From: Erythrobacter sp.
GTDB taxonomy: Bacteria; Pseudomonadota; Alphaproteobacteria; Sphingomonadales; Sphingomonadaceae
Length of the DNA stretch: 5,077 bases
Direction: 5' to 3'
Assembly: GCA_013214365.1 (NCBI GenBank)
Contig: JABSPI010000087.1
Location: 1,644 to 6,720, forward strand
Part shown: piece by piece, positions 1-5,077 of the stretch
How positions within the stretch are numbered: position 1 is the first letter of the stretch
Layout of the letters: every line of letters starts with the position of its first letter
Translations under genes and position numbers: made by a program
Notes under the pieces: generated by a model
Told to the model about the DNA's origin: nothing
Databases searched by the model: none
Seen by the model: only the letters and a program-made list of their open reading frames with translations

Positions 1-471
1 AATATCGATCCGGGCGAGACTGTGCCGGTTGAAGTGCTGCGCGATGGCCGCACGCTGACCATCAACACCACGCTGGGCAAACGGCCGAGCGAGGAAGAGC
101 TTGCACAGCAGGTGCAATCCTTCGACCCCGAAGCCGAAGAGCCGATGGATCCCGATGTCTCGGATGAAACCATCGCTGAAAAACTCGGCCTGCAAGTGCT
201 CGAAATGACCCCGCAGATCGCCCGCAGCCTGGGTGTGTCCTCGGATATGGCCGGGTTGGTGATTGGCGCGGTGGATCCCAATTCGGATGCGGGCCGCAAA
301 GGTTTGCGCCGCGGCGATATCATCTTGTCGGCCAATTATCAGGATGTTGGCTCGGTTGAGGCGCTGCGTGAGCAGATCGCTGCGGCGGAGGCGGCTGGCC
401 GCGATGCGGTTCTGCTGCGGGTGCAACGCCGCGGTGCGCCGCCGCGTTTCCTGCCGGTGCGTCTGCGCTGA
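1..471 (+). CDS. Do/HtrA-family periplasmic serine protease, C-terminal part (DegP/DegQ/MucD-like)
   Basis: This reading frame is open at the left edge and ends in TGA at 469-471, giving the last 156 residues of a longer protein. It begins inside the end of a first PDZ domain (pattern VEVLRDGRTLTINTTLG, residues 10-26), passes an acidic linker (about 40-57), and contains a complete second PDZ domain (about 59-156). The peptide-binding loop is AGLVIGAVDP (84-93) and the typical GLRRGDIIL segment follows (101-109). Two C-terminal PDZ domains are the architecture of Do-family proteases, which degrade or refold misfolded proteins in the periplasm. The trypsin-like catalytic domain and signal peptide lie outside the window, so catalytic competence cannot be judged, nor can DegP, DegQ and MucD be told apart. 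A strong terminator hairpin starts 30 bases after the stop, so this is probably the last gene of its transcript. An internal GTG at 22 is not a real start. Confidence 0.9.
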   Translation, partial: NIDPGETVPVEVLRDGRTLTINTTLGKRPSEEELAQQVQSFDPEAEEPMDPDVSDETIAEKLGLQVLEMTPQIARSLGVSSDMAGLVIGAVDPNSDAGRKGLRRGDIILSANYQDVGSVEALREQIAAAEAAGRDAVLLRVQRRGAPPRFLPVRLR

Positions 472-501
472 TCGGGGCGCTTTAAGGGCAAACCCAAAAC
501 C

Positions 502-538
502 AAAACGCCCCCGTAGCTCATCGCTGCGGGGGCGTTTT
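502..538. terminator. Bidirectional intrinsic terminator
   Basis: A 16-bp stem pairs 502-517 with 523-538 around a 5-base loop (TCATC). The only non-Watson-Crick position is one T·G wobble (514 with 526). The core is CGCCCCCG/CGGGGGCG flanked by AAAA on the left and TTTT on the right, so RNA from either strand forms a GC-rich hairpin followed by a short U-run. It lies between the convergent protease gene (stop at 471, + strand) and penicillin-binding protein gene (stop at 643, − strand), where a shared terminator is expected. It is 30 bases past the first stop but about 105 bases past the second. Function is inferred from structure and position. Confidence 0.9.
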
Positions 539-550
539 CTATGTGCCTGC

Positions 551-590
551 CTGTCTGAACCTGTCGGTGCTTGTCAGTGCCTGTGTGCAC
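551..590. repeat. Degenerate 10-bp tandem repeat in the PBP 3' untranslated region
   Basis: Four consecutive 10-base units fit a + strand consensus CTGTCNGTGC: CTGTCTGAAC, CTGTCGGTGC, TTGTCAGTGC and CTGTGTGCAC. A GT-rich run continues to about 622. By my count bases 541-620 of the + strand hold 32 T, 26 G, 17 C and 5 A, so the minus-strand transcript here is A/C-rich and nearly free of U. No convincing gene is present; reading frames crossing it are low-complexity. It lies between the PBP stop codon and the terminator hairpin. The repeat may be chance slippage sequence or may leave an unstructured tail. Confidence 0.5.
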
Positions 591-642
591 GCGTCTTTGT
601 GTGTGTGTTCTGGTGTGTTTGTGCCCGGCGGTGCCGCGTTGA

Positions 643-3006
643 TCAGCCGCGCGCGGTTGGTGCCAGTGCCGGTACCAGTGCAGGCGCGCGCGCCAGTGGC
701 GGATCGTTTGCCGGGGGTTCGGGGCCGAGAAAATCGGGTGACATGATATCGGGCTCGTCCCCCTCGCCTGTGCGCTGCGTGTCAGGCGGGGAGGCGGGGG
801 GCGAGACGGGCGGGGCGACAGGCAGCGCGCTCGGCGCGCCGCCGCTGCCAGGCGTGCCGGGCGCATTTGGCGACCGATTTGCCCCATCATTGGACGACCC
901 AACCGGTTGGCCGGTCGCGCGTTCGAGGAAATCATCGCTCACAGCTGTCGGCGGCTCATTAAAGGGGGACAGCGGATCTTCACCCTCGACGCCAAAGGGC
1001 AGATCTTGCGGCGCGCGGCGGCCCGGCTCGATCAGATTGCCTTGTTCGTCGATGAAATAATATTCGTCCGGATCGCCATAAAGCAGCTCATCATCGGGAT
1101 CGAGCCGCCATTGCGGCAGGTTCAATTCGGTATCAAACTCCTCCACCGCGCGGTCATTGACCGCATAGCGCATATAGGCGGCAAAGGCGCGGGCCGGGGC
1201 GCGTCCACCCTGCAGGCCGGGCACCGTTCGGGCATCATCGCGCCCCATCCATACACCGGTGGTGACGCCCGATGAAAAGCCCACAAACCAGCCGTCTTTG
1301 TTGGATGATGTGGTGCCGGTTTTGCCCGCCACGGGGCGACCGATCTGGGCCGCGCGCCCGGTTCCGGTCTGCACCGCAGCCTGCAACAGATCGGTCATTC
1401 CGGCGGCGACATAATCGGGAATCAGCCGGGTGGTGCGGTTGCGCTTGTGTTCGTAAATCACCTCGCCGCTGGCGGTGGCCACACGCGAAATGCCATAGGG
1501 TTCGATCGCCTGACCTTGTTCCGAAATGCTGGCAAAGGCGCGGGTCATCTCGATCAAGCGGACCTCGGATGAACCCAGCACCATGCTGGGATAGGTGGAA
1601 ATCGGGCTCGACACGCCGAACCGCCGCGCCATCGAGGCAATCGTTCCAAACCCGACCTCATTGCCCAATTGGGCCGCGACCGTGTTGATCGAATAGGCAA
1701 AGGCGGTGCGCAAATCGGTTTCGCCAACATTGCGGCCATTGGCGTTGCGCGGCGTCCATCCGTCGACTGTCACCGGGGTATCGACCACCCGGTCATCGGG
1801 GGTGTAGCCCGCTTCGAGCGCGGCGAGATAGACAAACAATTTCCACGAAGAACCCGGTTGCCGCATGGCATCGGTGGCGCGGTTGAAATTGGATGCGACA
1901 TAATCGGTTCCGCCCACCAGCGCGAGGATCGCACCGTCGCGGTCGAGGCTCACCAGAGCCCCTTGCGTGCCATCGGGCGAATTGGACGAAATCGCCGCGG
2001 TCGCAGCCCGTTGCATCCCGACATCGAGCGTGGTCCACACCTCGAGCGGTTCATTGGTTTCAGGCAGCAGCAGGTCGAGTTGTGGCAGCGCCCAATCGGT
2101 GAAATAGCGCACCGAATTTTGCCCCGCCTGCTCGCGCAATTCGACCGTGTCGACATCCACCTGGGCTTGGCGCTCGGTGATATATTCCTGCTCGCGCATC
2201 AAACGCAGCACCACTTTTGCACGGTCGACTGCGGCTTGGACATCGGCCGTAGGGGAATAGCGGCTGGGCGCTTTGACAAGGCCGGCAATGATTGCGGCTT
2301 CGGCGACCGATAATGTGCGCGCATCGTGGCTGAAGAATTTGCGGCTGGCCGAATCGATCCCATAGGCCCCGCCGCCGAAATAGACCTTGTTGAGATAAAG
2401 CTCGAGGATCTGTTCTTTTGAGAATTTCCATTCCAACGCCAAAGCCAAGACCGCCTCGCGCGCTTTGCGGTCAAAGGTCCGGTTGGAATTGAGGAACAGA
2501 TTGCGCGCCAATTGCTGCGAAATGGTCGAGGTGCCGCCGATCCGGTCGCGCCCGGTGAACCCTTCAATGATCGCTCCACCGGTGCGGATCGGGTCGATCC
2601 CAAAATGCGAATGGAACCGCCGGTCTTCGACCGCGATCATCGCATTGGTCATGTTCTCGGGGATGTCATTGTAATCGAGCCATTCGCCAAAGCTGGGCCC
2701 GATTTCGACGATTTCGCTGCCATCGCGTGCGCGCACCAGAATGGTTTGCGCGGTCTGGCTGGATTTGAGCTGGTAGAAACTGGGCAGGCTGCGCGCGGCA
2801 AAACCCACCGCAAAGGCGAGGAACACCGCGCCCAGCATTGCCACCGCAAGACCCGCAATCGCGAAGCGTTTGGTCCATTTCCACAAGAAAGAGGGTTTGT
2901 CCTTGGCCGGTGTGCGCGCGGATTTGCCGCTGCCCGCGCGTTCGCTTGCGGCGCGCCGTGCGCCGCGTTTGCCTTTGTTTTGCAGCTTGTTACCGCGTTT
3001 CGACAT
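643..3006 (-). CDS. Class A (bifunctional) penicillin-binding protein, PBP1A family: peptidoglycan glycosyltransferase/transpeptidase
   Basis: This 787-residue protein polymerises lipid II into glycan strands and cross-links the stem peptides at the outer face of the inner membrane. Residues 1-46 form a very basic cytoplasmic tail and about 48-70 a single membrane anchor. The glycosyltransferase domain (about 95-270) has EDRRFHSHFG with catalytic Glu127, GGTSTISQQLARN (157-169), KAREA with Glu184, and ILELYLNKVYFGG (200-212). The transpeptidase domain (about 345-620) has the nucleophile motif SSWK (Ser386, Lys389), SIN (439-441) and KTGT (562-565), so both active sites look intact. Only about 75 residues separate the domains, too few for the OB-like insertion of E. 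coli PBP1A. After about residue 625 there is an acidic stretch, then a proline-rich, low-complexity tail (about 688-787) with no recognisable domain. The ATG at 3004-3006 has no strong Shine-Dalgarno, but the basic tail plus anchor supports it. msrB lies 154 bp upstream. I cannot assign mrcA or ponA confidently, so no symbol is given. Confidence 0.96.
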   Translation of the reverse strand: MSKRGNKLQNKGKRGARRAASERAGSGKSARTPAKDKPSFLWKWTKRFAIAGLAVAMLGAVFLAFAVGFAARSLPSFYQLKSSQTAQTILVRARDGSEIVEIGPSFGEWLDYNDIPENMTNAMIAVEDRRFHSHFGIDPIRTGGAIIEGFTGRDRIGGTSTISQQLARNLFLNSNRTFDRKAREAVLALALEWKFSKEQILELYLNKVYFGGGAYGIDSASRKFFSHDARTLSVAEAAIIAGLVKAPSRYSPTADVQAAVDRAKVVLRLMREQEYITERQAQVDVDTVELREQAGQNSVRYFTDWALPQLDLLLPETNEPLEVWTTLDVGMQRAATAAISSNSPDGTQGALVSLDRDGAILALVGGTDYVASNFNRATDAMRQPGSSWKLFVYLAALEAGYTPDDRVVDTPVTVDGWTPRNANGRNVGETDLRTAFAYSINTVAAQLGNEVGFGTIASMARRFGVSSPISTYPSMVLGSSEVRLIEMTRAFASISEQGQAIEPYGISRVATASGEVIYEHKRNRTTRLIPDYVAAGMTDLLQAAVQTGTGRAAQIGRPVAGKTGTTSSNKDGWFVGFSSGVTTGVWMGRDDARTVPGLQGGRAPARAFAAYMRYAVNDRAVEEFDTELNLPQWRLDPDDELLYGDPDEYYFIDEQGNLIEPGRRAPQDLPFGVEGEDPLSPFNEPPTAVSDDFLERATGQPVGSSNDGANRSPNAPGTPGSGGAPSALPVAPPVSPPASPPDTQRTGEGDEPDIMSPDFLGPEPPANDPPLARAPALVPALAPTARG

Positions 3007-3160
3007 CTTGGTTTATGCGCCAATTCAAATGGGGGAGAAGGTCACCATGTCGCCATGCATAGGTGAGTTGTAACCGTGGGTGAACAAGCGCGCCCGGTTC
3101 TTCCCCATCCCACATTTTTTGCAAAAGGGGTCTTTGCGCAAATCGCCCAATCGCGCTGGC
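3007..3160. other. Intergenic region between msrB and the PBP gene
   Basis: These 154 bases should hold the PBP leader and possibly its promoter, both on the − strand. I found no convincing −35/−10 pair and no clear Shine-Dalgarno before the PBP start. Two perfect 10-bp palindromes are present, TTTTGCAAAA at 3117-3126 and TTTGCGCAAA at 3133-3142, with centres 16 bp apart. There is also an imperfect palindrome at 3068-3087 (half-sites TTGTAACC and GGTGAACAA). No U-run follows any hairpin in the direction of transcription, so there is no clear terminator between msrB and the PBP gene, and read-through is possible. Confidence 0.5.
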
Positions 3161-3568
3161 TCAATCCTCTTCAGGGGCAAATTCGAGCGCGGCGGAATTG
3201 ATGCAATAGCGCAGCCCCCCCTCTTGCGGGGGACCGTCGGGAAACACATGGCCCAGATGGCTGTTGCAATTGCCGCAGCGCACCTCGGTGCGGATCATGC
3301 CGTGGGTGGTGTCGCGATATTCGTCGATCACCTCGTCATCGGCGGGCTTGGTGAAAGCGGGCCAGCCGCACCCGCTGTTATATTTGGCGGCGCTGATGAA
3401 CAAACGCGTGCCGCATGCCGCGCACATATATTCGCCGTTTTCATAAAATTTGTCATATTTGCCGGTGAAAGCGCGTTCGGTCCCCGCCTCGCGCAGGATA
3501 TGAAATTGCTCGGCCGAGAGCCGCTCGCGCCATTCGGCTTCGGTCACGGTTTTGGGATCATTGCTCAT
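3161..3568 (-). CDS. msrB: Peptide-methionine (R)-S-oxide reductase MsrB
   Basis: This 135-residue protein matches the full length of a single-domain MsrB, which reduces the R-epimer of methionine sulfoxide in proteins using thioredoxin. Two CxxC pairs (Cys49/Cys52 and Cys98/Cys101) are the structural zinc site of the zinc-containing subtype. SGCGWPAF (65-72) carries Cys67, the likely resolving cysteine. SHLGHVF (103-109) carries conserved histidines, and RYCINSAALEF (120-130) carries the catalytic Cys122. There is no signal peptide, so it should act in the cytoplasm, and no fused MsrA domain. The ATG at 3566-3568 is supported by a strong Shine-Dalgarno, AAGGAGA (3580-3574 on the − strand), 5 bases upstream. 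It lies 81 bp downstream of the GST-fold gene on the same strand, with a short hairpin between them but no clear terminator, so the two may be co-transcribed. Confidence 0.97.
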   Translation of the reverse strand: MSNDPKTVTEAEWRERLSAEQFHILREAGTERAFTGKYDKFYENGEYMCAACGTRLFISAAKYNSGCGWPAFTKPADDEVIDEYRDTTHGMIRTEVRCGNCNSHLGHVFPDGPPQEGGLRYCINSAALEFAPEED

Positions 3569-3592
3569 CGCTCTCTCCTTTGCTGTCAGCGC

Positions 3593-3607
3593 GCCGGTTT
3601 ACCCGGC
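3593..3607. other. Small hairpin in the GST-fold/msrB gap
   Basis: GCCGG (3593-3597) and CCGGC (3603-3607) form a perfect 5-bp inverted repeat with a 5-base loop, just upstream of the msrB Shine-Dalgarno. A second inverted repeat, CGCGTG (3613-3618) with CACGCG (3632-3637), lies between it and the stop of the GST-fold gene. Neither is followed by a U-run on the transcribed strand, so I do not call a terminator. They could affect mRNA processing or stability, or be chance in GC-rich sequence. Confidence 0.3.
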
Positions 3608-3649
3608 CCTTTCGCGTGCAGACCTGCCCCTCACGCGCAGACTTAGTTG

Positions 3650-4321
3650 TCAGGCATCGACCTGGCTGTAATGCGCGGGCGGATTGATCACGTCCATACG
3701 CTCGCTCAGCAAGGGGCGAAAGCTCGGCCGGCTTTTGAACACTGCATACCAGCCGCGGGTTTGTTCGTGCCCTTTCCAATCGATCCCGCCCAGATAATCG
3801 GCGACGCTGATTTGTGCCGCCGCGGCGAGGTCCGCCATGCTCATCGTGGCCCCGGCGAGCCACGGGCGATTGTCAATCAACCAGTCCATATAATCCAGAT
3901 GGCCATGCGCCATCCGCATCGCCTGACGCAGCGCGCCGCTATCGGGGGGCTGTTTGTAGATGATCCGTTTCTTCATCCGCTCCAGCAAGAGCGGCGCGGT
4001 GACATCGGCGTAGAAGTTTTCATCAAACAGAGCGGTGAGCCGGCGGATCTCGGCGCGATTGGCCGCGGTGCCATTGATCATCGGCGCGGTTTCCACCGTC
4101 TCCTCGAGGAATTCCCCGATCGCGCGGCTGTCGGCCAGAGTGATCGATTTGGCGGTGTTGACCAGAACCGGCGTGCGTCCGGCCGGATTGAGGTTGAGAA
4201 AGGCGTCCTTGCCCTCCCATGGATCTTCGCGGACCAGCTCGTAGGCGACGTTTTTCTCCCCCATAAGCAGGCGGATCTTGCGCGAGAACGGGCACAGCGG
4301 AAATTGATAGAGTTGCCACAT
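3650..4321 (-). CDS. fzlA: GST-fold protein, probable FtsZ-binding division protein FzlA
   Basis: This protein has a complete glutathione S-transferase fold in 223 residues. The thioredoxin-like N-terminal domain (1-77) has LCPFSRKIRL (9-18), NPAGRTPVL with the cis-proline (45-53) and ADSRAIGEFLEE (63-74). The helical C-terminal domain (about 90-205) has WLAGATMSMADLAAAA (154-169), including the S-x-x-D helix cap. The opening FPLCPFSRK and the ending PPAHYSQVDA (214-223) resemble, as I remember it, Caulobacter FzlA, a GST-like protein that binds FtsZ, curves filaments and promotes constriction; that assignment is from memory, not alignment. The alternative is an ordinary GST. I chose the ATG at 4319-4321 because the fold begins immediately (MWQLYQFPLC) and GAGAAG lies 7 bases upstream. 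The frame continues upstream to an ATG at 4336 and a GTG at 4363, which would add 5 or 14 residues that look non-domain. Its stop is 81 bp before msrB. Confidence 0.85.
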   Translation of the reverse strand: MWQLYQFPLCPFSRKIRLLMGEKNVAYELVREDPWEGKDAFLNLNPAGRTPVLVNTAKSITLADSRAIGEFLEETVETAPMINGTAANRAEIRRLTALFDENFYADVTAPLLLERMKKRIIYKQPPDSGALRQAMRMAHGHLDYMDWLIDNRPWLAGATMSMADLAAAAQISVADYLGGIDWKGHEQTRGWYAVFKSRPSFRPLLSERMDVINPPAHYSQVDA

Positions 4322-4397
4322 GACGGCGCTTCTCATGCCCGATGGCGCGCGCGAAATCCACACGCATTCCCGCCCGTTTGTGCGAAATTTTGCGCCC

Positions 4398-4850
4398 CTA
4401 TGGCTGCGATATGTCGAGCAAGGTCAGGCAAGCGGGCATCATCGCGCTCACCGCTTGGCCATTTTGCGCGCTCAACCGCTCCACCTCGGCAAGGGTCAGG
4501 CGCGTCACATCCTCATTGGTGAGATTGTAATCATCGCTCAGCCGCGCCATCGCCACCACGAAAAATTCGCGCCCCTTGCCCTGATTGATTGCCGGCCATG
4601 CCTCGCCGCGCGGATCGGCTTGATCCTGCCAGCCTTGGACAATGGCAAAGGCAATCCCGCAACGCGGCGCGGTCGCCTGTTCGATCGGCAGGTCGGCTAG
4701 GCTGGCGGGCTTGTTGCTGTTGGGCGCGTCGGCAGGACCTGTATTCTGGGTGGCCGCGCCATCTGCCGCCGGCGCAGGGGGCGGCGAAGCCTGCGCCAGA
4801 GCGAGGGGGGCGAGAAGCAGGGCGATCATATTGGCAGTCAAAACGGTCAT
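4398..4850 (-). CDS. Small secreted/periplasmic protein of unknown function with two cysteines
   Basis: I do not recognise this 150-residue protein. Residues 1-21 look like a Sec signal peptide: a hydrophobic core (IALLLAPLALA) ends in an Ala-x-Ala-type site, with cleavage probably after ALAQA. There is no lipobox cysteine, so a lipoprotein is unlikely. An Ala/Pro/Asn-rich linker follows (about 22-50), then a compact region (about 51-148) with Cys64 (in APRCGIAFAIVQGWQ) and Cys141 (in MPACLTLL), which could form a disulfide in the periplasm. The segment around 102-128 (RLSDDYNLTNEDVTRLTLAE) looks helical. The signal peptide has no basic residue at its start, which is unusual. An in-frame TAG at 4863-4865 leaves ATG 4850 as the best start; Met8 (ATG at 4829) is an alternative, and neither has a good Shine-Dalgarno. 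The stop is 76 bp before the GST-fold gene. Confidence 0.8.
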   Translation of the reverse strand: MTVLTANMIALLLAPLALAQASPPPAPAADGAATQNTGPADAPNSNKPASLADLPIEQATAPRCGIAFAIVQGWQDQADPRGEAWPAINQGKGREFFVVAMARLSDDYNLTNEDVTRLTLAEVERLSAQNGQAVSAMMPACLTLLDISQP

Positions 4851-4856
4851 GATGGG

Positions 4857-4899
4857 ACCGGCCTATACCGGCCAAGATGAACCCTTGGCTACGGCCAAG
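4857..4899. repeat. Nested direct and inverted repeats in the leader of the secreted-protein gene
   Basis: Three related elements are packed together: ACCGGCC at 4857-4863 and again at 4867-4873; CGGCCAAG at 4869-4876 and again at 4892-4899; and CTTGGC at 4884-4889, which can pair with either GCCAAG copy. Pairing with 4894-4899 gives a 6-bp hairpin with loop TACG closed by C-G. Pairing with 4871-4876 gives a 6-bp hairpin with a 7-base loop. The two are mutually exclusive. They sit just upstream of the secreted-protein start (− strand), where they would form part of its leader if transcription begins near 4904. Confidence 0.5.
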
Positions 4900-4910
4900 T
4901 GCCCGCGCCG

Positions 4911-4916
4911 ATCATA
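4911..4916 (-). promoter_or_regulatory. Possible −10 box for the secreted-protein gene
   Basis: On the − strand this reads TATGAT, one base from the TATAAT consensus. Transcription would then start near 4904 and leave a leader of about 54 bases before the ATG at 4850, including the repeats above. No good −35 hexamer is found 16-18 bp upstream (that area reads CACAAG or TCACAA), so it would need an activator or be a weak promoter. Low confidence. Confidence 0.3.
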
Positions 4917-4924
4917 CGCCTTTG

Positions 4925-4939
4925 CACAAACCGCTTGTG
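4925..4939. promoter_or_regulatory. Operator-like inverted repeat CACAA-N5-TTGTG
   Basis: Two 5-bp arms, CACAA (4925-4929) and TTGTG (4935-4939), flank a 5-base spacer. The site lies in the divergent region between the secreted-protein gene and the VOC gene, next to the possible −10 box at 4911-4916. It is the right size for a dimeric regulator, but arms this short arise by chance. No regulator gene is visible nearby. Confidence 0.3.
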
Positions 4940-4948
4940 AGTATGTGA

Positions 4949-4978
4949 ATTGCAACCTACCTCGCATTAAGATTGCAA
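4949..4978. repeat. Direct repeat of ATTGCAA upstream of the VOC gene
   Basis: ATTGCAA occurs at 4949-4955 and 4972-4978, 23 bp apart start to start, about two helical turns. Each copy contains the palindrome TTGCAA. A −10-like TAAGAT (4968-4973) overlaps the second copy, but no matching −35 is evident. The position just before the VOC Shine-Dalgarno fits an operator or a coincidence. Confidence 0.35.
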
Positions 4979-4980
4979 GA

Positions 4981-4986
4981 GAGGAG
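4981..4986 (+). promoter_or_regulatory. Ribosome binding site of the VOC gene
   Basis: GAGGAG lies 8 bases before the ATG at 4995, a near-ideal Shine-Dalgarno at good spacing. It fixes this ATG as the start rather than the in-frame ATG at 5010. Confidence 0.8.
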
Positions 4987-4994
4987 ACAATTTC

Positions 4995-5077
4995 ATGCTC
5001 AATCACATCATGATCGGTTCGAACGATATCGAGCGGTCAAAGGCGTTCTACACCCAGGTGCTCGGCGTGCTCGGCGC
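4995..5077 (+). CDS. VOC superfamily protein (glyoxalase/bleomycin-resistance/dioxygenase fold), N-terminal fragment
   Basis: Only the first 27 codons are in the window and the frame runs off the right edge. The peptide starts MLNHIMIGSNDIERSKAFY and continues to a VLGVLG segment. This is the standard opening of a vicinal-oxygen-chelate module: a first strand with a potential metal-ligand histidine (His4), a turn with Asp11, and a helix with the S-x-A-FY pattern. VOC proteins bind a divalent metal and act as glyoxalases, ring-cleaving dioxygenases, epimerases or resistance proteins; the substrate cannot be inferred from 27 residues. The start is set by the GAGGAG site 8 bases upstream. It is divergent from the secreted-protein gene, with 144 bp between the two starts. 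Confidence 0.85.
   Translation, partial: MLNHIMIGSNDIERSKAFYTQVLGVLG

Noticed and set aside
263..1060. A 265-codon + strand frame over the end of the protease gene and the PBP tail
   Set aside because: It overlaps two well-supported genes, is Arg/Cys/Ser-rich low-complexity in translation and has no recognisable domain; GC-rich genes often leave open shadow frames.
1669..2313. A 214-codon + strand frame opposite the PBP gene
   Set aside because: It lies entirely antisense to the conserved transpeptidase and glycosyltransferase domains and shows no domain of its own.
643..3006. Possible loss of an active site or frameshift in the PBP gene
   Set aside because: Glu127, Ser386/Lys389, SIN and KTGT are all present in one uninterrupted frame.
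3593..3637. Terminator between the GST-fold gene and msrB
   Set aside because: The inverted repeats are short and no U-run follows on the transcribed strand.
4322..4363. N-terminal extension of the GST-fold protein to a GTG at 4363
   Set aside because: The added residues (MWISRAPSGMRSAV) precede the usual start of the thioredoxin fold, and the Shine-Dalgarno-like GAGAAG fits the ATG at 4321 better.
3080..4522. Two long back-to-back + strand frames (188 and 291 codons) opposite msrB and the GST-fold gene
   Set aside because: They are antisense to clearly conserved proteins; their composition mirrors the opposite strand and no ribosome site or domain supports them.
1..5077. Mobile element, toxin-antitoxin pair, CRISPR array or defence system
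   Set aside because: No transposase, integrase, regularly spaced repeats, tRNA or small toxin/antitoxin-like gene pair was found; gene content and base composition look uniform and chromosomal.

Overview
The window looks like chromosomal core sequence from a GC-rich alphaproteobacterium, most likely Sphingomonadales (Sphingomonas/Erythrobacter-like). This is inferred from protein style, codon use and gene content; no rRNA or marker gene is present to prove it. I see no tRNA, rRNA, insertion sequence, prophage or CRISPR array. Coding density is high and no gene-free stretch exceeds about 175 bases.

Layout: (1) Bases 1-471, + strand: the C-terminal part of a Do/HtrA-family periplasmic protease (end of PDZ1 and all of PDZ2). 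(2) Bases 502-538: a strong symmetrical hairpin with T-runs on both sides. It can serve as a shared terminator for the protease gene and for the convergent penicillin-binding protein gene. Between the hairpin and that gene lies an A/C-rich (minus-strand) untranslated stretch with a degenerate 10-bp repeat. (3) Bases 643-4850, − strand: four genes in one direction, in transcription order a small secreted two-cysteine protein of unknown function, a GST-fold protein resembling the FtsZ-binding division protein FzlA, methionine sulfoxide reductase B (msrB), and a bifunctional class A penicillin-binding protein with a long proline-rich tail. Gaps are 76, 81 and 154 bp, so partial co-transcription is plausible but not shown. 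(4) Bases 4851-4994: a divergent intergenic region rich in short repeats and inverted repeats. (5) Bases 4995-5077, + strand: the first 27 codons of a VOC (glyoxalase/dioxygenase superfamily) protein.

Together the genes suggest an envelope-maintenance neighbourhood: periplasmic protein quality control, peptidoglycan synthesis, repair of oxidised methionine, and possibly division control if the GST-fold gene is really FzlA. I did not find a clearly new multi-gene system. The most interesting leads are the FzlA-like gene sitting two genes from a cell-wall synthase, the uncharacterised secreted protein, and the nested hairpin/repeat structure in the divergent region.
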